From positions 8,818 to 72,817 of the forward strand of contig DASWFO010000274.1 in the NCBI GenBank assembly GCA_036394195.1: a stretch of DNA of 64,000 bases, read 5' to 3'. Each line of letters begins with the position of its first letter. Position 1 is the first letter of the stretch. A program made the position numbers and the translations under genes. The stretch is from DATJPD01 sp036394195. Lineage in GTDB: Bacteria; Pseudomonadota; Alphaproteobacteria; CACIAM-22H2. Shown piece by piece: positions 41,691 to 49,917 of the stretch. The notes beneath the pieces were generated by a model. That model made no database searches. It worked only from the letters and a program-made list of their open reading frames with translations, and had not been told where the DNA came from.

Positions 41691-41705
41691 TGGCACGATT
41701 CTTGT
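41691..41705 (+). promoter_or_regulatory. Sigma-54-like promoter for the RutA-like/ABC operon
   Basis: TGGCACG-ATTC-TTGT is identical to the core at 27871, and the preceding GGC also matches. The predicted start near 41716 gives an 81-nt leader. Confidence 0.6.
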
Positions 41706-41796
41706 GATGTTCCGGGGATAGGCGCGGCGAAGTTTTCGGCAGAGGGCCGAAAGCCTGCGCGCGGCTTAGCCAAAAGTCAGAGCGGGAGTTCAGCCG

Positions 41797-42942
41797 ATGG
41801 GACGGAATGTCGATTTTGGCGTGTTCATGCCAGTCACCAACAACGGCTGGATCATCTCGAAGACCTCGCCGCAGTTTCTGCCGTCGTTCGCGCACAACCG
41901 CGACATCGCGCAGCTCGCCGAGCGCATCGGCTTCAGCTACCTGTTCTCGATGGCGAAATGGCGCGGCTTTGGCGGCGATGTCGAGTTCTGGAAGTACTCG
42001 CTGGAATCGATGATCCTCATGTCCGGCCTCGCCGCGTCGGCGCCGACCATGCGCCTGATCACGTCGATCGCGCCGGCGCTGATGCACCCGGCGGTGTTCG
42101 CCAAGATGGCGGCCACCATGGACGACGTCGCCGGCGGGTCGCGGATGGGCATCAACATCGTCAGCGCCGGCAACAAGGGGGAATACACGCAGATGGCGAT
42201 GTATCCCGATAATTTCGAGGCCTACCGCTACGACTACAACGAAGAGTGGGTGACGGTCGTCAAGCGGCTATGGGCCGAGGCCAGCGTCACCTACAAAGGC
42301 CGCTTCTTCACGCTTGAGGACTGCATCTCCTTCCCGCAACCGGCGGAGGGCGGCATGCCGATCGTCTGCGCCACCTCGTCCGAGCGGGGATTCCAGTTCG
42401 TCGCGGAGCACTGCACGGATGGCCTGTTCGGTGGGCTGACGCTCGAGCACCAGAAGCAGATGAGCCGCCGGATGAAGCAGGTCGCGGTGGATCGTGGGCG
42501 CCAGGTCCGCTCTCATACGCTCGTGCTGCTGATCCAGGGCGATTCGGACGATGATGCCGAGCGGATCCTGCGCCACTACGAAGCGGGTGCCGACCGTGAG
42601 GCGATCGAGAACATCTATCGCCTGCGCGCCCGCGATCGCGCCGACAACCGCGTCGACAGCTACCAGAAGCGCTTTGAATCGGCGGACTCGCGGCTGTTCT
42701 ATGCCGGCGTGCCGTTCGTGGGCGGCCCCGAGCGCGTCGCCGACCACATCGAATCGCTGGCGATCGACGGCGACCTCGACGGGTTCCTGTTCATCTTCCC
42801 GGATTTCATAGAAGGGCTGCAGCGCTTCAGCGATCAGGTGATGCCGCTGTTGCGCAAGCGCGGCCTCGGCCGGCTGACACCGCCGTTCACCGGTGTGCCC
42901 ACCTACGCGACGCCGCCGGCGCCGCGTCGGGCGGCCGGCTGA
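41797..42942 (+). CDS. RutA-like FMNH2-dependent monooxygenase
   Basis: The 381-residue LLM protein resembles the pyrimidine oxygenase RutA at the start (GVFMPVTNNGWIIS, then FSYLFSMAKWRGFGGDVEFW and SLESMILMSGLAA), in MGINIVSAGNKGEYTQMAMYPD and in the YDYNEEWVTVVKRLW helix. RutA opens the uracil ring with FMNH2 and O2. RutA-type chemistry on a cyclic amide or N-heterocycle is therefore likely, but uracil itself is doubtful because no other rut gene is seen in order. It leads an operon with a complete ABC importer. Confidence 0.82.
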   Translation: MGRNVDFGVFMPVTNNGWIISKTSPQFLPSFAHNRDIAQLAERIGFSYLFSMAKWRGFGGDVEFWKYSLESMILMSGLAASAPTMRLITSIAPALMHPAVFAKMAATMDDVAGGSRMGINIVSAGNKGEYTQMAMYPDNFEAYRYDYNEEWVTVVKRLWAEASVTYKGRFFTLEDCISFPQPAEGGMPIVCATSSERGFQFVAEHCTDGLFGGLTLEHQKQMSRRMKQVAVDRGRQVRSHTLVLLIQGDSDDDAERILRHYEAGADREAIENIYRLRARDRADNRVDSYQKRFESADSRLFYAGVPFVGGPERVADHIESLAIDGDLDGFLFIFPDFIEGLQRFSDQVMPLLRKRGLGRLTPPFTGVPTYATPPAPRRAAG

Positions 42943-42976
42943 GCGGCGCCGCGAGCCCGGCGGGAGGCTGGTGGAC

Positions 42977-43843
42977 ATGGCCGCCGACGTCCCGGTGCAG
43001 TCCAACCGCGTCGCCCCGCGCATCGCAGGGCCCGGCATGAGGCCGCGCCGCGCCGTCGCGACGGCGAGGCGGCTTTTCCAAAGCCATCGTCGCGCCGTCC
43101 GCGGCCTCTATTCGGTCGTGCTGGCCCTCGTCGCCTGGGAGGTGGTCGGCCGATACGTTGTGACAAGCAAGCTGATGTTCGCGCCGTTCTCGCGGGTGAT
43201 CGTCGAATTCGGACGGCTGTGGATGAGTGGAGAGCTCGAGCACCACATGCTGGTGAGCTTTTCGGCGCTGGCCATGGGCTTCGCCATCGCCGCGGCGGTG
43301 GGAATCGCGATTGGCAGCCTGATCGCGGTCAGCCCGGCGGTGGGCGAGCATATCGATCCGCTGATCAACGCGCTCTATGCGACGCCGCTGATCGCGCTGT
43401 CGCCGATCCTGATCATGGCATTCGGCATCGGCCCCGCCTCGAAGGTGGCCATCGTCTTCCTGCTGTGCGTCTTTCCCATCCTCATCAACACGACTTCGGG
43501 CATCCGGTCCGCCGACGACGGCCTGGTCGAGGCGGCGCGCTCGTTCAGCGCGTCCCGCGGCGAGATCTTCCGGCTGGTCCTCCTGCCCTCGGCGCTGCCG
43601 TTCATCGTCGCCGGCCTCAGGATCGCGATGGGTCGCGGCCTCGTCGGGATCTTCATCGGCGAGCTGTTCGGCGCGCGGGCGGGGCTCGGCTATCTGATCT
43701 CGATCTCCGGGCAGACCTTCGACATCCCGGCGATGTTCGTCGGCGTCCTGGTTCTGGCGGTGGCCGGCGTCGTCTCGGTCGCGGCCCTCGAATATCTCGA
43801 ACGCAGGATCGCCCCGTGGCGCCACTTCGACCTCAAGGCCTGA
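42977..43843 (+). CDS. ABC transporter permease (SsuC/TauC type) of the RutA-like operon
   Basis: The 288-residue protein has a basic 40-residue N-terminus, about six spans and a clear EAA loop (EAARSFSASRGEIFRLVLLP). GGGAGG lies nine bases before this ATG, which decides the start. It is followed after one base by the ATPase gene. Unlike the array permease, it keeps a canonical EAA sequence, so the two transporters are only distantly related. Confidence 0.87.
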   Translation: MAADVPVQSNRVAPRIAGPGMRPRRAVATARRLFQSHRRAVRGLYSVVLALVAWEVVGRYVVTSKLMFAPFSRVIVEFGRLWMSGELEHHMLVSFSALAMGFAIAAAVGIAIGSLIAVSPAVGEHIDPLINALYATPLIALSPILIMAFGIGPASKVAIVFLLCVFPILINTTSGIRSADDGLVEAARSFSASRGEIFRLVLLPSALPFIVAGLRIAMGRGLVGIFIGELFGARAGLGYLISISGQTFDIPAMFVGVLVLAVAGVVSVAALEYLERRIAPWRHFDLKA

Positions 43844-43844
43844 C

Positions 43845-44666
43845 ATGACCACGGTGCATCCGAAGCTGGAGACCCGGGGCATCAGCAAGGCGTTTATCCG
43901 CGCCGGTGCCACTGCGGGCCAAGGGGCGGCCCCGCCGTTAGCGGTCCTTACGAACATCTCGCTGACGGTCCGGACATCGGAGTTCGTGAGCATCGTGGGG
44001 GCCAGCGGCTGCGGGAAGACCACCTTTCTTCGCATTCTCGACGGGCTCATCGAGCCGTCCGCCGGCGAAGTCCTGATCGACGGGGGGGCGGTGACGGCCC
44101 CGGGCCGCGATCGCGGCTTCGTGTTCCAGAAGGACTCGCTGTGGCCGTGGCGCACGGCGCGCGAGAACGTGCTGTTCGGCCTCGAGATCCAGCGGCGGCC
44201 GCGGAAGGAAGCCCACGCCACGGCGCAGAAGCTGATCGAGCTGGTGGGCCTCAAGGGGTTCGAGGACCACTATCCGCACCAGTTGTCCGGCGGCATGCGG
44301 CAGCGCGTCAACCTCGCCCGCGCGCTGGCCATCGACCCCGACGTTCTCCTGATGGACGAGCCGTTTGCCTCGCTCGACGCCCAGACGCGCGAGGTCATGC
44401 AGCTCGAGCTGGTGCGGATCTGGAACGAAGCGCGCAAAACCGTGGTCTTCGTGACCCACCAGATCGACGAGGCGGTGTTCTTGTCGGACCGCGTCATCGT
44501 GTTCGCGGCGCGTCCCGGTCGGATCAAGGAAGTCGTCCCCATCGACCTGCCGCGGCCGCGCCCCTTCGGAATCAAGCGGACCGCTCCGTTCGCTGCCTAT
44601 GTCGACCACATCTGGAGCCTGCTCGAGGACGAGGTCTTCAAATCATCGGGAGTGAAAGTCGCATGA
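43845..44666 (+). CDS. ABC transporter ATP-binding protein (SsuB/TauB type) of the RutA-like operon
   Basis: The 273-residue ATPase has Walker A GASGCGKTT at 52-60, the FVFQKDSLWPWRT Q-loop, YPHQLSGGMRQR, VLLMDEPFASLDAQTRE and FVTHQIDEAVFLSDR. It carries a 12-15-residue insertion near residue 25 before the first strand pair. It overlaps the binding-protein start by ATGA. Confidence 0.9.
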   Translation: MTTVHPKLETRGISKAFIRAGATAGQGAAPPLAVLTNISLTVRTSEFVSIVGASGCGKTTFLRILDGLIEPSAGEVLIDGGAVTAPGRDRGFVFQKDSLWPWRTARENVLFGLEIQRRPRKEAHATAQKLIELVGLKGFEDHYPHQLSGGMRQRVNLARALAIDPDVLLMDEPFASLDAQTREVMQLELVRIWNEARKTVVFVTHQIDEAVFLSDRVIVFAARPGRIKEVVPIDLPRPRPFGIKRTAPFAAYVDHIWSLLEDEVFKSSGVKVA

Positions 44667-45652
44667 GACACGTGATTTTGGCGGCCGGCCTCATCGCCGT
44701 TGCGGCGCTCGGGCAGGTCCCGGGCGCCCTCGGACAGACCTCGATGAAGCTCGGCTATGCCTATCCGAACATGGAAACGGCGCCGCTCTACGTGGCCGAG
44801 GAGAAGGGCTTCCTGCGCGAGGAGCGGCTCAGCGTCGAGCTGATCGCGCTTGCCTCGGGCGACAAGCTGAGCTTTGCCCTCCTGTCCGGCTCGATCGACA
44901 TGGTGAACTACACGCCTGACTGGTTCGTCCGGGCTATCGAGAAAGGGGAGACGGACCTCAAGATCGTGCTGTCAAGCGGCAACGTGCCGGTCTACAGCCT
45001 GGTGGTGACGAAGGACATCCACAGCTACGCCGATCTGAAGGACAAGCGGATCGCGGTCAGCACCGTCAAGGCGGCGGACGCGTACTTCACCCGGAAGATG
45101 ATGGCGGCGCACGGGCTCGCCGACGCCGATTACATTCTCATCCAGGCCGGCGCGACGCCCGAGCGGGCGGCGGCGCTGAAGGCGGGCTCGGTCTCGGCCA
45201 GCCTGATCGCACCGCCGATCGACCAGCGCGTCATCGACGACGAGGGCGGCCTCGCCCGGCTCGATGTGACCTCGAGTGCGATCACCCACTATGCCTGGCA
45301 GACCCAGACCGTGAAGGAGAGCTGGGCGGTCAAGAACCGGGCGACGCTCGTCGGATATATTCGGGCATGGATGAAAGCCACCCGCTGGCTGTACGACCCG
45401 GCAAATAAGGAGGAGGCGATCCGGATCCTGATGCGCGAACTCAAGCTGGAGGATCGCTACGCGCGGACGGCGTACGAGATGTATTTCGGGCCGACGCTCA
45501 CCATCGCCAAGGATGGCGAGATCGATTTGATCGGGATCCAGGAGCTTCTCAACGGCCTGGTGGAGCAGGGCGACATGAGGGCGCCGACGCCCCCGCCGCA
45601 AAAATACGTCAATCTCAGCTATTGGGAGGAGGCCCGGAAGAGCCTCCCCTAA
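44663..45652 (+). CDS. ABC substrate-binding protein (NMT1/SsuA type) of the RutA-like operon
   Basis: The 329-residue protein has a Sec leader ending near residue 25 (GALGQ) and a mature part MKLGYAYPNMETAPLYVAEEKGFL, SGSIDMVNYTPDW, LKDKRIAVSTVKAADAYF. It lacks the GDGG opening and the FMTLxYQ ending of the array receptors, so it belongs to a separate branch. Its ATG overlaps the ATPase stop. It supplies the RutA-like enzyme with its substrate, by inference from the operon. Confidence 0.87.
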   Translation: MRHVILAAGLIAVAALGQVPGALGQTSMKLGYAYPNMETAPLYVAEEKGFLREERLSVELIALASGDKLSFALLSGSIDMVNYTPDWFVRAIEKGETDLKIVLSSGNVPVYSLVVTKDIHSYADLKDKRIAVSTVKAADAYFTRKMMAAHGLADADYILIQAGATPERAAALKAGSVSASLIAPPIDQRVIDDEGGLARLDVTSSAITHYAWQTQTVKESWAVKNRATLVGYIRAWMKATRWLYDPANKEEAIRILMRELKLEDRYARTAYEMYFGPTLTIAKDGEIDLIGIQELLNGLVEQGDMRAPTPPPQKYVNLSYWEEARKSLP

Positions 45653-45654
45653 CT

Positions 45655-45672
45655 CCGATCGCTGTCGATCGG
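45655..45672. terminator. Perfect hairpin after the RutA-like operon
   Basis: CCGATCG-CTGT-CGATCGG forms a 7-bp stem with a 4-nt loop, starting two bases after the binding-protein stop. AAAA rather than a T-run follows, so it is a 3'-end hairpin rather than a textbook intrinsic terminator. Confidence 0.4.
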
Positions 45673-45761
45673 AAAATCGCTTCCCTTGCGAGGGCGGCGC
45701 CCGTAGGCTCGCCCTTCACCTGAAGCCCGGACGTTCCGGCTGAACGCCGTCGGAGGACCTC

Positions 45762-46460
45762 ATGATCGACTTTTACGCGCTCACCAGCCCCAATGTGGTG
45801 AAGATCTTCATCGCGCTCGAGGAGCTGGCGCTGCCCTACCGGGTGATCACGGTCGACGTGTGGAAAGGCGAGCAGTTCTCGCCGGAGTTCACCAAGCTCA
45901 ATCCCAACCGCAAGATCCCGGTCATCGTCGACCACGAGGGCCCGAACGGCAAGCCGATTACGGTGTTCGAATCCGGCGCCATCCTGCTCTATCTCGCCGA
46001 CAAGACCGGCAAGCTCGTGCCAAAGGACAAAGCGGCCTATTTCGAGATGCTGGAATGGCTGATGATCCAGGTCAGCACGCAGGGGCCGATGTCCGGCCAG
46101 CGCGTGCATTTCCGGCGTTTCGCGCCCGCCGGCAACGATTACTCGGTGAGCCGGTATGGGACCGAAGTGCAGCGCCTCTACGACCTGTACGAGCAGCGGC
46201 TGGGCGCGCAGCGCTATGTCGGCGGCGCCGAATATTCGGTGGCCGACATCGCCACGTTCCCGTGGCTGCGCAACCACGTGCTCTTGGACATCGACATCTC
46301 CGGCCGGCCCAACGTGCAGCGCTACATCGAGACGATCAGCGCGCGGCCGGCGGTGAAGCAGGCGCTGGCGAAGGTCGGCACGATCACCTCGGCCCGCGAC
46401 ACCGCGAACGACGACGCCAAGGACCGGTTCTTCCAGCGCGGGAAATACGCACGGGCGTGA
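45762..46460 (+). CDS. Glutathione S-transferase (Nu-class/YfcG-like)
   Basis: The 232-residue protein has the thioredoxin-like N-domain with TSPNVVKIFIALEEL at 8-22, NPNRKIPVIVD at about 48-58 and FESGAILLYLADKTG at about 68-82, then the helical C-domain (YSVADIATFPWLRNH). The TSPN and NPNRKIPVI arrangement is that of Nu-class/Ure2-like enzymes, which reduce disulfides with two glutathiones. It has a good GGAGG ribosome site. It may detoxify reactive products of the oxygenases beside it. Confidence 0.88.
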   Translation: MIDFYALTSPNVVKIFIALEELALPYRVITVDVWKGEQFSPEFTKLNPNRKIPVIVDHEGPNGKPITVFESGAILLYLADKTGKLVPKDKAAYFEMLEWLMIQVSTQGPMSGQRVHFRRFAPAGNDYSVSRYGTEVQRLYDLYEQRLGAQRYVGGAEYSVADIATFPWLRNHVLLDIDISGRPNVQRYIETISARPAVKQALAKVGTITSARDTANDDAKDRFFQRGKYARA

Positions 46461-46498
46461 TAACAGGCTGATGACGTGGAGGAGCGGGCGGCGACGCC

Positions 46499-47743
46499 TC
46501 AGTCGTCGTCTGGCTCTTCTCCGAGCGAGATGGTCCCATCGGCGGCAAGGCGGTCGACGTCGGGATCGGACAGGCGAAGCAGGTCTTTCAGAACTCGCCT
46601 TGTATCGCGTCCGGCCACGCCGCCGCCGGCGTGCCGGATCCGCCCGGGTGTCTCGGACAGACGCGGAAACACGTTGGCCATCTTGATGGAGGTGAGTTCC
46701 GCATCGGGGACGTCCGCGATCATCCGTCGTGCGGCGACGTGCCGATCGCGGAAGATGTCGGCCATCGTATAAACCCGGGTCGCCGGGACGTCGGCATTCT
46801 GGAGCGCCGCTTCCACCGTCTCGAGGCTTCGTGCGCCCGTCCATCCGGCGATGATCTCGTCGAGCGCATCCTCATTTTTCGCCCGGAGGGCGGCGGTGCA
46901 AAACCGCGCATCGTCGGCGAGGGCAGGACGGCCGATCGCCCCCATGAGACGCCGGAAAGTCGGCTCCCCGACCGTCGCGATGTGGATGAAGGAGTCCGCG
47001 GTCGCATAGAGATTATTCGGCACGTTATCCGGCAGTCGTGAGCCGGCCCGGCTGGCGACGAAGCCGAGCTTGTCGTACGCCGGCACGAACGGCTCCATGA
47101 ATTGAAAGCTGCTTTCCAGAAGTGACGCGTCGATCACTTGGCCGCGGCCCGTCTGGCGACTCACGAGAAGCGCCATGACCGCGGCGAACGCGGCGCTCAA
47201 GCCGGCGATATAGTCGGTGAGCGACACGGCGACGCGCGGTGGGGGGCGGTCGGGGTCGCCGGTGATATGGCGCAGGCCCCCCATCGCCTCCGCGATGACG
47301 CCGAAGCCGGGCCGTTGCGCATAGGGCCCGTCCTGGCCGAAGCCGCTGATCCGGACCAGGACCAGCGACGGCCGCTCGGCAGTCACGCGCTCGTAGCCGA
47401 GGTTCCAGCGCTCGAGCGTTCCAGGCTTGAAGTTTTCGACGACGATGTCGCATTGGCCGGCGATCTTGCGCACCAGGTCCTGGCCCTCCGGCTTGCGCAG
47501 GTCGACCGAAACCAGATCCTTGTTGCGGAAGATGCTGGCTGCGTAGAGCGAGCGCCCGTCGAGGCGTTTACCCATCGAGCGGACGGGATCGCCCTCGGCG
47601 AGCTCGATCTTGATCACCTGGGCGCCGAAATCGGCAAGGAGGCGGCCGCAGAAGGGCGCCGCGACCGTGCTCCCCAGCTCGAGGACGCGGCAGCCGGTGA
47701 GCGGGCCGTCGCGGAAGCGAGACTCAGGATCTGAAGCGCTCAT
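46499..47743 (-). CDS. CaiB/BaiF-family (type III) CoA-transferase
   Basis: The 414-residue protein has the family opening LTGCRVLELGSTVAAPFCGR, the CoA-contact segment NKDLVSVDLRKPEGQDL, ENFKPGTLERW, and Asp177 in SLTDYIAG at the position of the catalytic aspartate of formyl-CoA transferase. It moves CoA between carboxylic acids. The ATG seven bases after the upstream stop is preferred to an overlapping TTG ten codons earlier. It forms a unit with the DMT-family gene. Confidence 0.88.
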   Translation of the reverse strand: MSASDPESRFRDGPLTGCRVLELGSTVAAPFCGRLLADFGAQVIKIELAEGDPVRSMGKRLDGRSLYAASIFRNKDLVSVDLRKPEGQDLVRKIAGQCDIVVENFKPGTLERWNLGYERVTAERPSLVLVRISGFGQDGPYAQRPGFGVIAEAMGGLRHITGDPDRPPPRVAVSLTDYIAGLSAAFAAVMALLVSRQTGRGQVIDASLLESSFQFMEPFVPAYDKLGFVASRAGSRLPDNVPNNLYATADSFIHIATVGEPTFRRLMGAIGRPALADDARFCTAALRAKNEDALDEIIAGWTGARSLETVEAALQNADVPATRVYTMADIFRDRHVAARRMIADVPDAELTSIKMANVFPRLSETPGRIRHAGGGVAGRDTRRVLKDLLRLSDPDVDRLAADGTISLGEEPDDD

Positions 47744-47750
47744 GACTGGG

Positions 47751-48653
47751 TCAGCGGTGGGGCGTGATCTCAACCGGGCCCGCCGCCACGACGGGTGCCC
47801 CCGTCCGGCCGCGGGCGCTGAACGCGGTTGCGGCCACGATCACGGTGCCGCCGATCCAGGCCCAGGCATCGGCCACTTCGCCGAACACAAGCCAGGCCAG
47901 CACCGAGGCGATGGGCAACCGCACGAAATCCAGGCTGACGACCGACGACGTGTTCCAGGCCGCCAGCGTCCGCGTCAGCAGCAGATTGCCGGCCGTGGTC
48001 AGCACGGCCACCCCGACGAGGGCCGGCCAAGCGTGGAGCGGCGGCGTTGTCCACACCGGGATGACGGCGAGTGCCGAGAACGGGACCATGTAGAGGCTCA
48101 TATACGCCGTGATCGCCCGCGCCGGCTCGGCCCGCGTCAGATGCTTCACGATGACCGTGTTGATCCCGACGAACACCGCCGCGGCGATGATGCTGAGCTC
48201 GGGCCAGCTGACGGCGTAAAGTCCGGGGCGCAGCACCAGGAGGACGCCCAAGAAGCCGACGACCAACCCGCCCCAACGCGACCCCTCGACGTGTTCGCCG
48301 AGGAAGATCATGGCCGCCAGCGTGGCGAACAGCGGCGAGATGAACGACAACGCCGTCGAGTTGTTCAGAGGAAGAGCCGCGACGCCGATATACCACAACC
48401 CCATCGCCACAAAGCCCAGGCAGGCGCGCGCGACGTAGAGGCGGTGGCTGGACGCACGGACATTGCGAAAGCGGGCCGCACCCATCAACGGGAGGACAAG
48501 AAAAAACCCCATTAGATTTCTGAAGAACACGATCTCCAGGGCCGGCAGGTCGGGCGCCAGCAGGCGTATCAGCGTGAACGTTCCGGCGAACGCCGCCGAC
48601 GCGCCGATCGCGCTGGCGATCACCGACAGATGGCTTTGCTGTGACGATCTCAT
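47751..48653 (-). CDS. EamA/DMT-superfamily transporter
   Basis: The 300-residue protein has ten predicted spans in two EamA repeats. The first repeat shows FTLIRLLAPDLPALEIVFFRN and LYVARACLGFVAMGLWYIG; the second ends LAWLVFGEVADAWAWIGGTVIV. The family exports metabolites and amino acids or carries S-adenosylmethionine; the substrate is unknown. It is followed seven bases later by the CoA-transferase gene. Confidence 0.87.
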   Translation of the reverse strand: MRSSQQSHLSVIASAIGASAAFAGTFTLIRLLAPDLPALEIVFFRNLMGFFLVLPLMGAARFRNVRASSHRLYVARACLGFVAMGLWYIGVAALPLNNSTALSFISPLFATLAAMIFLGEHVEGSRWGGLVVGFLGVLLVLRPGLYAVSWPELSIIAAAVFVGINTVIVKHLTRAEPARAITAYMSLYMVPFSALAVIPVWTTPPLHAWPALVGVAVLTTAGNLLLTRTLAAWNTSSVVSLDFVRLPIASVLAWLVFGEVADAWAWIGGTVIVAATAFSARGRTGAPVVAAGPVEITPHR

Positions 48654-49047
48654 GGGCGCGACAATCTACAGTAGAACGCGGGTCCGGCTCCAAATCTTCG
48701 CTCTGCGGATGCGGCACATGATTCTGATCGGCGTGCGCCTCGTTGCAAGCGAGCCGTGAAGCGGCGAGCCGATTGTCCAACCGATTTTACTAAAGCTTTA
48801 TTCCAATTCTTCCCAAGGTGGGCGCCCCGACGGCCGCGCAATACCTTGGTGCGTCTTCGGCTCACGGCCGAAGCCCGCCGCGCTGCATTCGCCACACCCG
48901 TCAGTATTCGTCCCTTTTTTAGGATGATTGCGGCGGGTTTTGTTTGCTTTCGCTTTTAGAAACTCTAAAGTTAACTGACTTTTAAGGTTAATCGCTGTTA
49001 ACCAAACCTGCGCTGCCAGTACGGGTCTTGAACACACGGAGAAAAAG
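48654..49047. promoter_or_regulatory. 394-bp AT-rich intergenic region
   Basis: No credible gene is seen. The right third is clearly AT-richer than the flanks and holds four TTAA boxes (48971, 48982, 48988, 48998), followed by an ACGGAGAAAAAG ribosome site. It separates the leftward transporter operon from the rightward GNAT-like gene. Confidence 0.5.
48971..48985. promoter_or_regulatory. CtrA-like site
   Basis: TTAACTGACTTTTAA fits the alphaproteobacterial cell-cycle regulator consensus TTAA-N7-TTAA exactly. A second pair 48988/48998 has N6 spacing. It lies about 62-77 bp before the GNAT-like gene start. Confidence 0.45.
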
Positions 49048-49899
49048 ATGCCTGAAGGAAGCATTGACGTTCGCGCGCCATTCGCGAGGCAGATCCAACC
49101 CACCCATCCGCGGGTGCGCGTGCCACGGTTACCGGATCAGTTGGACATCAAGTGGGGGCCAATTGAAGCGTTAGGTCGCTTTGTGCTACGAGCGGATCAG
49201 GTTCTCCGCCGGCATGGAATCCGCGCCTCGATGTCGTTCGACTTTGAAGAGTTCAATTTTACGAACCAGCGCAACCGGCGGAATGACTGGTTCGGATTAT
49301 TGCCGCTGTTCCTCACGAAATACTGCCGCCTGGATGAGCAGAACGCGTTTTGGCTGAAAGGCGTTGACGAAGCGGGGGAGACGGTTATGGCCCACGCTAT
49401 CCGGCTCTACGTCTGGCACTCGACGACCCTTAAGCAGGAAGTCGAATCGCTCCGCATCATGTACGATAAGATTCCCCAGAAATCCGCCGCACGCGGCGAG
49501 GCGACCGCGCCGACGGCATCGATCATTTCTGGTCGCGTTGGGATTATGGGCGCGCTGTGGCTACATCCGAGATATCGCGGTGCCCAGTTGGCTAGCACGA
49601 TATCGCCGTTGACGCGGGCCGTCGCGCTCGCGCGCTGGTATCCGGACTACTGCAGCTCGATCGTATTTAAGTCCGGAGTTGAGAAAGGCCGCGCCGCCCT
49701 ATACGGCTGGCCAGCTCAAAACGTTGAGCCCGCCATCCGGTTTTGGAACCTCCCAGGCTGGGAAGGGCCGGACCTCGATTGTTACCTGTGTTATCGGACG
49801 ACATCCGAAATCGAGGATGCAGTGATGGAGACAGTCGGCGGGATTCCGCTCGAGGCAATGCGCCCCATCGCGACGACCCCAGTAACCGCTACGACCTAG
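49048..49899 (+). CDS. GNAT-like acyltransferase, function unknown
   Basis: The 283-residue protein is not confidently assigned. Residues 160-195 read GIMGALWLHPRYRGAQLAST and onward, which resembles motif A of GNAT N-acyltransferases (beta strand, then R-x-x-G-A with a helix). The following CSSIVFKSGVEKGRAALYGW could be motif B. The N-terminal 60 residues have no signal peptide. Base composition is lower in GC than in the neighbours. A CtrA-like site upstream suggests cell-cycle or developmental control. It is convergent with the PAS-like gene. Confidence 0.5.
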   Translation: MPEGSIDVRAPFARQIQPTHPRVRVPRLPDQLDIKWGPIEALGRFVLRADQVLRRHGIRASMSFDFEEFNFTNQRNRRNDWFGLLPLFLTKYCRLDEQNAFWLKGVDEAGETVMAHAIRLYVWHSTTLKQEVESLRIMYDKIPQKSAARGEATAPTASIISGRVGIMGALWLHPRYRGAQLASTISPLTRAVALARWYPDYCSSIVFKSGVEKGRAALYGWPAQNVEPAIRFWNLPGWEGPDLDCYLCYRTTSEIEDAVMETVGGIPLEAMRPIATTPVTATT

Positions 49900-49917
49900 C
49901 TGGAGCCCACGGCTTCG

